DNA from: an uncultured Clostridia bacterium | GTDB taxonomy: Bacteria > Bacillota > Clostridia > Christensenellales > Borkfalkiaceae | Reading direction: 5' to 3' | Length of the DNA stretch: 9,564 bases | Assembly (NCBI GenBank): GCA_947174175.1 | Contig: CAMWHW010000021.1 | Coordinates: 1 to 9,564, forward strand | Notes under the pieces: generated by a model | The model's database searches: none | The model's input: the letters and a program-made list of their open reading frames with translations, nothing else | What the model was told of the DNA's origin: nothing | Made by a program: the position numbers and the translations under genes | Shown here: piece after piece, positions 1 through 5,308 of the stretch | Layout of the letters: each line of letters opens with the position of its first letter | Position numbering within the stretch: position 1 is the stretch's first letter

Positions 1-375
1 GCGTATAAGTATTTCCTGCGCTACAAAGATCTGATTCAGTATCTTCCCGACGAGTACGGCGAGGAGGCGGCAGTAAGGCGCAAGGTTGAGGAGGAGATGG
101 AGGACGACGAGGAAACCGACGAGGTTTTCGAAATTCCCCAGGCAAACGTAGAAAACGCTCTGGAAGCGGGAAGCGGAGAGGCAAAGCAGCCTGAGGAAGC
201 AAAGCCCGTCGAGCAACCCGCAGAACAAACGGTTGACCAACCCGCAGAACAGTCTACCGAACCTGCCGAACAGCCCGCACAGCCCGCGGAAGAACAGTCC
301 CCAGAACCTGCCGCACCCGCGGAGGAACCCAAGGAAAAACCCGAAAAAAAGAAGAAGAAAAGTAAAAGCAAATAA
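1..375 (+). CDS. C-terminal part of an unidentified protein with Pro/Glu/Ala-rich, lysine-ended tail
   Basis: The reading frame is open from base 1 to a TAA at 373-375, giving 124 residues with the start outside the window. I do not recognise the family. The first 20 or so residues (AYKYFLRYKDLIQYLPDEYG) look like the end of a folded domain rich in aromatic and charged residues. A charged helix-like stretch follows (about residues 21-40). From about residue 50 the chain is low complexity: Pro, Glu, Ala and Gln with repeated PAEQ-like units, ending in a lysine-rich segment (KKKKKSKSK). This tail is almost certainly disordered. A second TAA follows directly, then a terminator at 379-405, so the transcript ends here. 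The codon style matches the neighbouring genes, which supports a real gene. The tail carries no functional information and no function is assigned. Confidence 0.85.
   Translation, partial: AYKYFLRYKDLIQYLPDEYGEEAAVRRKVEEEMEDDEETDEVFEIPQANVENALEAGSGEAKQPEEAKPVEQPAEQTVDQPAEQSTEPAEQPAQPAEEQSPEPAAPAEEPKEKPEKKKKKSKSK
214..330 (+). repeat. Imperfect repeats encoding PAEQ/PAEE-type units
   Basis: The 14-base string caacccgcagaaca occurs at 214-227 and again at 238-251, 24 bases apart. Degenerate copies of cccgc(a/g)gaa and gaacctgcc follow up to about 330. At protein level this gives repeated Q-P-A-E-Q, E-P-A-E-Q, Q-P-A-E-E and E-P-A-A-P units. It is coding low-complexity sequence, not an intergenic repeat. 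Confidence 0.6.
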
Positions 376-378
376 TAA

Positions 379-405
379 AAAGCCGACGCTTCAAGCGTCG
401 GCTTT
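379..405. terminator. Bidirectional intrinsic terminator between convergent genes
   Basis: A perfect 13-bp inverted repeat (left arm AAAGCCGACGCTT, 379-391; right arm 393-405) is centred on one base at 392. As RNA it would fold into a GC-rich stem with a short loop. On the minus strand the stem is followed directly by a long T-rich run (TTTTTATTATTT, the complement of 371-382). That makes it a good intrinsic terminator for the small minus-strand gene, whose TGA stop overlaps the arm at 405-407. On the plus strand only a short T run and a T-rich stretch follow, so it should also stop the upstream gene, though less strongly. Confidence 0.85.
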
Positions 406-560
406 CAACTTATTCTCCATAACCTTCCGAAGCAGTTCGGACACACTCCGCGCCAGCTTAAAGCGCACAGCTTGCAAACGTGATTTCCGCACGATTCGCA
501 CTCGTAAATCTCGCCTTCCGTCCAGTTTTTTCCGCCCTTAAAATCATTGCAGCCGCTCAT
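405..560 (-). CDS. Small cysteine-rich protein with three CxxC pairs (putative zinc-binding protein)
   Basis: This frame encodes 51 residues, from ATG at 560-558 to TGA at 407-405. It has seven cysteines, six in CxxC pairs: C21/C24, C29/C32 and C40/C43. They are spaced like a zinc ribbon or compact treble-clef knuckle, within the motifs CESCGNHVCKLC and CPNC. Short conserved-looking edges surround them (W36, G38, G45 and the end RLWRIS). Codon choice (GGC, TGC, AAC, GAG, AGC) resembles the other genes, and the terminator at 379-405 begins exactly at its stop, both arguing for a real gene. The frame stays open upstream to 707, but that part is not zinc-ribbon-like and overlaps the gyrB promoter, so I prefer the ATG at 560. 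No good Shine-Dalgarno precedes it, which is the main weakness. I do not recognise a named family. DNA, RNA or protein binding are all possible. Confidence 0.68.
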   Translation of the reverse strand: MSGCNDFKGGKNWTEGEIYECESCGNHVCKLCALSWRGVCPNCFGRLWRIS

Positions 561-658
561 AAAATCAGCTTGCGCAATTAATGACGTTTTAATGCGTTTC
601 AGTACCTGTAAAAGCGTTAATTTTTGCCCGTTCCGCACAGTAAATTTTGCTAAAACGT

Positions 659-687
659 TTGCCTTATTTCTAATAATATGGTATAAT
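659..687 (+). promoter_or_regulatory. Sigma-A-type extended -10 promoter of gyrB-gyrA
   Basis: A perfect TATAAT lies at 682-687, preceded by TG one base away (679-680), giving an extended -10. A -35-like TTGCCT lies at 659-664, 17 bases upstream. Transcription would start near 694, leaving a leader of about 67 bases. The surrounding DNA is very AT-rich. No other promoter-like site is as good between the small minus-strand gene and gyrB. Confidence 0.78.
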
Positions 688-747
688 AAAATAAATATAA
701 ACGCCATTAAAAAATTGCTTGAAAAACGGCGTTAAAAAATCTTTTGT

Positions 748-755
748 GAGAGGTG
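748..755 (+). promoter_or_regulatory. Ribosome binding site fixing the gyrB start
   Basis: GAGAGGTG lies five bases before the ATG at 761 and pairs well with the anti-Shine-Dalgarno. An in-frame TTG at 719 would add 14 residues but has no comparable site, and the added residues are not GyrB-like. The start is therefore placed at 761. Confidence 0.85.
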
Positions 756-760
756 AATTT

Positions 761-2689
761 ATGCCCGAAAAAGTGCGCTCCGATTACGATGCGAACAGCT
801 TGAAAGCGTTGAAGGGGTTGGAGCCTGTAAGAGAGCACCCCGGAATGTACATCGGACCTACCGACGAAAAGGGTCTGCACTGCCTTGTAAGAGAGGTCAT
901 CGACAACTCTATCGACGAGGCGCTTGCCGGCTACTGCGACAAGATTGAAGTTACCATTTCCGCCGAAGGCTACTGCACGGTCAAGGACAACGGCAGAGGT
1001 ATCCCCACGGGTATCAATAAGGAGGAGGGTATTTCGGGCGTCGAGCTTGCGCTTACCAACCTCAATGCCGGCGGTAAGTTCGGCGGCGGCAACAAGGCGG
1101 GCGGCTATAAAATTTCCTCCGGTCTGCACGGCGTAGGCGTTTCGTGCGTAAACGCGCTCTCCGATACGCTTATCGCGGAAGTATGCCAGCGCGGCCACAA
1201 ATTCCGCCAGGTATACCACGAAGGCGTTCCCGAGGAACCTTTGAAGATTGTCGAGGATACCGACGCAACGGGCACGTCAATCTGTTTCCACCCCGATCCC
1301 ACGATGTTCGAAACGGTTGATTTCAACTACGAAACGCTGAGAACGCTCCTTCGCGAGCTTTCGTACCTCAACAAGGGACTTACGCTCACGCTTGCCGATT
1401 ACCGAGGCGAAAAGGTGCGTACGGACACCTTCTGTTACGAGGGTGGCGTAGTTCACTTTATTCAGGATATAAACGAGGGCAAAAACGTTCTGTTCGCTCA
1501 GCCCGTTTATTTTGAAGAAAACGAGGGCGACGATAAATTTCTGGAAGTCGCAATTCAGTATAACGACGGCTATTCGGAGCAGATTTTCCCCTTCTCAAAC
1601 AATATCCGCCAGCCCGACGGCGGCACGCACCTGGACGGCTTTAAATCGGCTTTAACCAAGGTCATCAACGACGCGGGTCACAAATTGAAAATTTTAAAGG
1701 ATAACGACAAGCTTTCGGGCGACGACGTGCGCGAGGGTATAACCGCCGTAGTTTCGGTCAAGATTGCCGACGCGCAGTACGAAAGCCAGACCAAGAGCAA
1801 GCTGTGCTCGACCTACGTCCGCGGCTTCGTTCAGAAGGCTGTCGTCGAGAAATTCGGAACCTATCTCGAAGAGCACCCCGCGGAAACGAGAGAACTCGTT
1901 CTGCGCTGTATAACCGCGCAGCGTGCGCGCGACGCGGCAAGGCTTGCAAGAGAGGAGACCAGGCGCAAGGGCGTTCTGGAAAGCACCAAGCTTCCCGGCA
2001 AACTTGCCGACTGTTCTGACAAACGCTCGGAGCTGTGCGAAATCTATATCGTCGAGGGCGACTCGGCAGGCGGTACGGCAAAGCAAGGGCGCGACAGGCG
2101 CTTCCAGGCAATACTGCCGCTGAGAGGTAAAATTCTCAACGTCGAAAAGGTGCGTATAAACCGCGTTCTCGAAAACGAAGAAATCAAAGCTATGATAACC
2201 GCATTCGGCTGCGGCATACAGGAAAATTTCGACGAGAGCAAGTTGAGATACGACCGCATCATAATAATGACCGATGCCGACGTCGACGGCTCTCACATAA
2301 GAATACTGCTTTTGACCTTCTTCTTCCGCTATATGCGTCCGCTGGTTGAAAACGGTCACGTCTACGCGGCGCAGCCGCCCCTTTACAAGGTTTCTGGCAA
2401 GGGCATAGAGGACACCTATCTCTACGACGACGCGGCTTTAACCAAGTTCAGGGAGGAGCACCCCGACGGCAAATTCGAATTGCAGCGTTACAAGGGTCTC
2501 GGCGAAATGAACAAGGAACAGCTTTGGGAAACGACTATGGACCCGGCAAAGCGCACCCTGGTAAGAATAAACGTGGAGGACGCCGTAGAGGCGGACAAAA
2601 TGTTTGCTCTGCTCATGGGCGAACAACCCGAACTCCGCAGACAGTTCATAGAAGACAACGCCAAACTCGTTGCCGAGTTGGATATTTAA
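761..2689 (+). CDS. gyrB: DNA gyrase subunit B (type IIA topoisomerase, ATPase subunit)
   Basis: GyrB hydrolyses ATP to drive introduction of negative supercoils by the GyrA2GyrB2 complex. The product has 642 residues, the normal size for Gram-positive GyrB, without the large TOPRIM-tail insertion seen in enterobacteria. The N-terminal GHKL ATPase carries REVIDNSIDEA (catalytic Glu45, Mg-binding Asn49), the DNGRGIP loop (from Asp76) and the GLHGVG lid (121-126). The transducer domain contains the QTKSKL loop (343-348), whose Lys345 contacts ATP. The TOPRIM domain has EGDSAGG (432-438) and DADVDGSH (Asp505, 507, 509), the metal-binding residues for DNA cleavage. The C-terminus has QRYKGLGEMN (575-584) and ends in the usual LDI. 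The sequence QAILPLRGKILNVEK and the partner gyrA 15 bases downstream favour GyrB over ParE. All key residues are present. The start is set by the Shine-Dalgarno at 748-755. Confidence 0.99.
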   Translation: MPEKVRSDYDANSLKALKGLEPVREHPGMYIGPTDEKGLHCLVREVIDNSIDEALAGYCDKIEVTISAEGYCTVKDNGRGIPTGINKEEGISGVELALTNLNAGGKFGGGNKAGGYKISSGLHGVGVSCVNALSDTLIAEVCQRGHKFRQVYHEGVPEEPLKIVEDTDATGTSICFHPDPTMFETVDFNYETLRTLLRELSYLNKGLTLTLADYRGEKVRTDTFCYEGGVVHFIQDINEGKNVLFAQPVYFEENEGDDKFLEVAIQYNDGYSEQIFPFSNNIRQPDGGTHLDGFKSALTKVINDAGHKLKILKDNDKLSGDDVREGITAVVSVKIADAQYESQTKSKLCSTYVRGFVQKAVVEKFGTYLEEHPAETRELVLRCITAQRARDAARLAREETRRKGVLESTKLPGKLADCSDKRSELCEIYIVEGDSAGGTAKQGRDRRFQAILPLRGKILNVEKVRINRVLENEEIKAMITAFGCGIQENFDESKLRYDRIIIMTDADVDGSHIRILLLTFFFRYMRPLVENGHVYAAQPPLYKVSGKGIEDTYLYDDAALTKFREEHPDGKFELQRYKGLGEMNKEQLWETTMDPAKRTLVRINVEDAVEADKMFALLMGEQPELRRQFIEDNAKLVAELDI

Positions 2690-2704
2690 GGGGAGGAAAG
2701 AATT

Positions 2705-5248
2705 ATGGCTAAAAAACAGACCAGCCCCGAGCTTACCGAAGAATTTGTCAAAACTCTGGCAATGACCAAGATGCTCGAAGTTGAAGTTGACGAAGAGCTT
2801 AAAAAATCGTTCATTGCCTATGCAATGGCGGTAAACGTTTCCCGCGCCATTCCCGACATAAGGGACGGCTTAAAGCCCGTGCACCGCAGAATTTTATATT
2901 CGATGCACGACCTCGGTTTGTACAACGACAAGGCGTTTCGTAAGTGCGCGCGTATCGTCGGTGACTGCTTAGGTAAGTATCACCCTCACGGCGACAGCTC
3001 GGTATACGACGCGCTGGTAAGACTTGCGCAGGACTTCACCATTAATATGCCCCTCGTAGAAGGTCACGGCAACTTCGGCTCTGTCGACGGCGACCCCGCC
3101 GCGGCAATGAGATACACCGAAGCAAGGCTTTCCAAAATCTCTTCGGAAATGCTCCGCGACCTCGACAAGGAGACGGTTGACTTCTACCCGACGTTCGACG
3201 ATACGGGTATGCAGCCCACGGTTTTGCCTTCGCGCTTCCCCAATATGCTTGTAAACGGCTCTGACGGCATTGCCGTCGGCATGGCGACCAACATACCGCC
3301 CCACAACCTCGGAGAGGTTATAGACGGCGTCTGCGCGATGATTGACAATCCCGATATCGACGTGGACGAGCTTATGGAATACATTCCCGCCCCCGACTTT
3401 CCCACGGGCGCGCTCATTATGGGGCGCGGCGGCATAAGAAAGGCTTACAAGACGGGACGCGGCAACATAGTTATCCGTTCGCGCTGCGAGATAGAGGACT
3501 ACCAGAGCGGCAACCAGACGCGCCAGCGTATAATCGTAACCGAAATTCCCTACCAGGTCAACAAGGCAAAGCTTATCGAAACGATGGCTAACCTCGTCAA
3601 GGATAAGAGGATAGAGGGCATTTCCGATATCCGCGAGGAGTCCGATCGCGACGGTATGCGTATCGTCATCGAAATCAAAAAGGACGCGAACGCGCAGGTC
3701 GTCTTAAATCTTCTTTACAAACATACCAACTTGCAGATTTCCGACGGCATAATAATGCTTGCGCTCGTGGACGGCGCGCCCAAAATCTGCACGCTTAAAG
3801 ATTTCATTTATTACTATCTGGAACACCAGAAGGAAGTTATCCGCAGAAGGACCAAATACGATCTTGCTAAGACCGAGGAGCGCGCTCATATCCTGCGCGG
3901 ACTCGTAATCGCGCAGGCATCCATTGACGAAGTCGTCGAAGTCTGCCGCAGCGCCGTTGACAAGAACGACTGCGTACAGAAACTGACTTCCCGTTTTGAG
4001 CTGGACGTAAAGCAGGCCACCGCGGTTGCCGAACTCAGATTGTACAGACTGTCCCATCTGGAAGTCGACAAGATTGCGGGCGAGTTGGACGAACTCGAAA
4101 AGGCTATCGCTGACTTCAAGGATATACTTGCACACGAAAGCAGAGTATACGAAATCATAAGGGCTGACCTTTTGGAAATCAAGCGCAAATATCCTTCGGA
4201 GCGCAAGACCGAAATTGCTGTAGACTTCGGCGATATCGACGACGAAGATTTAATTCCCGAGGAGCAGGTAGTTATCTCGCTCACGCACTCGGGCTATGTC
4301 AAGAGACTGCCCGTCGGCGAATACAAGGCGCAGCACCGCGGCGGCACGGGCATAACCGCTCACAGACCCAAGGACGAGGACTTCGTGGAAAATATGTTCG
4401 TCTGCTCCACGCACGACAACATCCTGCTGTTCTCCAACCTCGGCAGAGTATACTCGATTAAGGGTTACCATATACCCGAGGCGGCGCGCACGGCTCGCGG
4501 CAGAGCGATAGTCAATATCGTTCAGATAGCGCAGGACGAGAAAATCGAAACCATAATACCTTTCAATTCGGAAAAGCAGTTTATCTGTTTCGCCACCAAA
4601 AACGGTATGATTAAAAAGACGGACATTTCGCAGTTCGTCAGCATAAACCGCAACGGCAAAATCGCAATCAAGCTCAACGAAGGCGACAGCCTCATTTCCG
4701 TTCAGTACTGTTCGGAAGGCGACGAGATAATGGTTGCAAGCCGCAAGGGCAAGTGCATAACTTTCAGGCAGGAAGATGCAAGACCTATGGGACGCGACAC
4801 CGCGGGCGTAAGAGCAATGAAGCTCGTCGGCAAGGACTGCATAGTTGATATGATAGTCGTTGACAAGGAAAAGGATATTCTCACCGTCAGCGAAAACGGC
4901 TACGGCAAGCGTACCGACCCTTCGGCATTCCGTGCTCAGGGTCGTGCAGGCAAGGGTATAAAGGCAGGCACATTCAACGAACTCACGGGCGCGCTCGTGT
5001 CCGTTAAGCAGGTCACCGACGAGGACGACGCAATGCTTATCTCGGACGGCGGCACGATTATAAGAATGCACTGCTCGGATATTTCGCGCATAGGCAGGGC
5101 GTCGAGGGGCGTAAGGTTGATGAGGCTCAAAAACGGAGTGGTTGCAACCGTAGCGCTTACCGAACGCGACGACGAAGCGGAAACGCAGGCACCCGAGGAG
5201 AGTGCGGCAGACGTTCCCGAAGAACCGGAAAGCAACGAAGAAGAATAA
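2705..5248 (+). CDS. gyrA: DNA gyrase subunit A (DNA cleavage-rejoining subunit)
   Basis: GyrA cuts and rejoins the gate DNA segment and wraps DNA for supercoiling. The product has 847 residues. The winged-helix domain contains the quinolone-resistance region (about 82-121, with [12 protein letters not shown]) and [10 protein letters not shown] with catalytic Tyr137. Positions equal to E. coli Ser83 and Asp87 are Ser98 and Asp102, the susceptible-type residues. The tower and coiled-coil region follow to about 500. The C-terminal beta-pinwheel spans about 518-820 with a GyrA-box-like QHRGGTG (543-549) and a related QGRAGKG in a later blade (745-751). The variant box is discussed in the findings. 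The last 27 residues form an acidic Glu/Ala/Pro-rich tail. A strong Shine-Dalgarno (GGGGAGG, 2690-2696) lies in the 15-base gap after gyrB, so the two genes form one operon. The run ends at the terminator at 5265-5297. The pinwheel box and the neighbour gyrB favour GyrA over ParC. Confidence 0.99.
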   Translation: MAKKQTSPELTEEFVKTLAMTKMLEVEVDEELKKSFIAYAMAVNVSRAIPDIRDGLKPVHRRILYSMHDLGLYNDKAFRKCARIVGDCLGKYHPHGDSSVYDALVRLAQDFTINMPLVEGHGNFGSVDGDPAAAMRYTEARLSKISSEMLRDLDKETVDFYPTFDDTGMQPTVLPSRFPNMLVNGSDGIAVGMATNIPPHNLGEVIDGVCAMIDNPDIDVDELMEYIPAPDFPTGALIMGRGGIRKAYKTGRGNIVIRSRCEIEDYQSGNQTRQRIIVTEIPYQVNKAKLIETMANLVKDKRIEGISDIREESDRDGMRIVIEIKKDANAQVVLNLLYKHTNLQISDGIIMLALVDGAPKICTLKDFIYYYLEHQKEVIRRRTKYDLAKTEERAHILRGLVIAQASIDEVVEVCRSAVDKNDCVQKLTSRFELDVKQATAVAELRLYRLSHLEVDKIAGELDELEKAIADFKDILAHESRVYEIIRADLLEIKRKYPSERKTEIAVDFGDIDDEDLIPEEQVVISLTHSGYVKRLPVGEYKAQHRGGTGITAHRPKDEDFVENMFVCSTHDNILLFSNLGRVYSIKGYHIPEAARTARGRAIVNIVQIAQDEKIETIIPFNSEKQFICFATKNGMIKKTDISQFVSINRNGKIAIKLNEGDSLISVQYCSEGDEIMVASRKGKCITFRQEDARPMGRDTAGVRAMKLVGKDCIVDMIVVDKEKDILTVSENGYGKRTDPSAFRAQGRAGKGIKAGTFNELTGALVSVKQVTDEDDAMLISDGGTIIRMHCSDISRIGRASRGVRLMRLKNGVVATVALTERDDEAETQAPEESAADVPEEPESNEEE

Positions 5249-5259
5249 TTTGATAAAGC

Positions 5260-5297
5260 AAAATGCCCTGCGGTCGTTACGACCGCAGGGCGTTTTT
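5260..5297. terminator. Bidirectional intrinsic terminator between gyrA and the ATPase gene
   Basis: A perfect 13-bp inverted repeat (left arm GCCCTGCGGTCGT, 5265-5277; right arm 5279-5291) is centred on one base at 5278. It extends by a T-G wobble and four A-T pairs on each side. On the plus strand the stem leads into GTTTTTATTATT, a classic U tract that ends gyrBA. On the minus strand it leads into ATTTTGCTTTATC, which would end the ATPase transcript 17 bases after its stop codon. Confidence 0.92.
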
Positions 5298-5308
5298 ATT
5301 ATTAGTCA

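Noticed and set aside
561..707. Longer version of the small minus-strand gene starting at 707
   Set aside because: The extra 49 residues are hydrophobic and AT-driven, overlap the gyrB promoter and show no link to the CxxC domain. The ATG at 560 is preferred despite its weak ribosome binding site.
719..760. In-frame TTG at 719 as an earlier gyrB start
   Set aside because: It adds 14 residues that do not look like GyrB and lacks a ribosome binding site, whereas the ATG at 761 has a strong one.
561..760. Replication origin or DnaA boxes upstream of gyrB
   Set aside because: The region is AT-rich, but I see no cluster of TTATCCACA-like boxes, and no dnaA or dnaN is in the window.
4250..5071. 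Long open frame of about 273 codons on the minus strand inside gyrA
   Set aside because: It is fully antisense to an unmistakable gyrA, has no domain signal, and its composition follows from the codon bias of the gene on the other strand.
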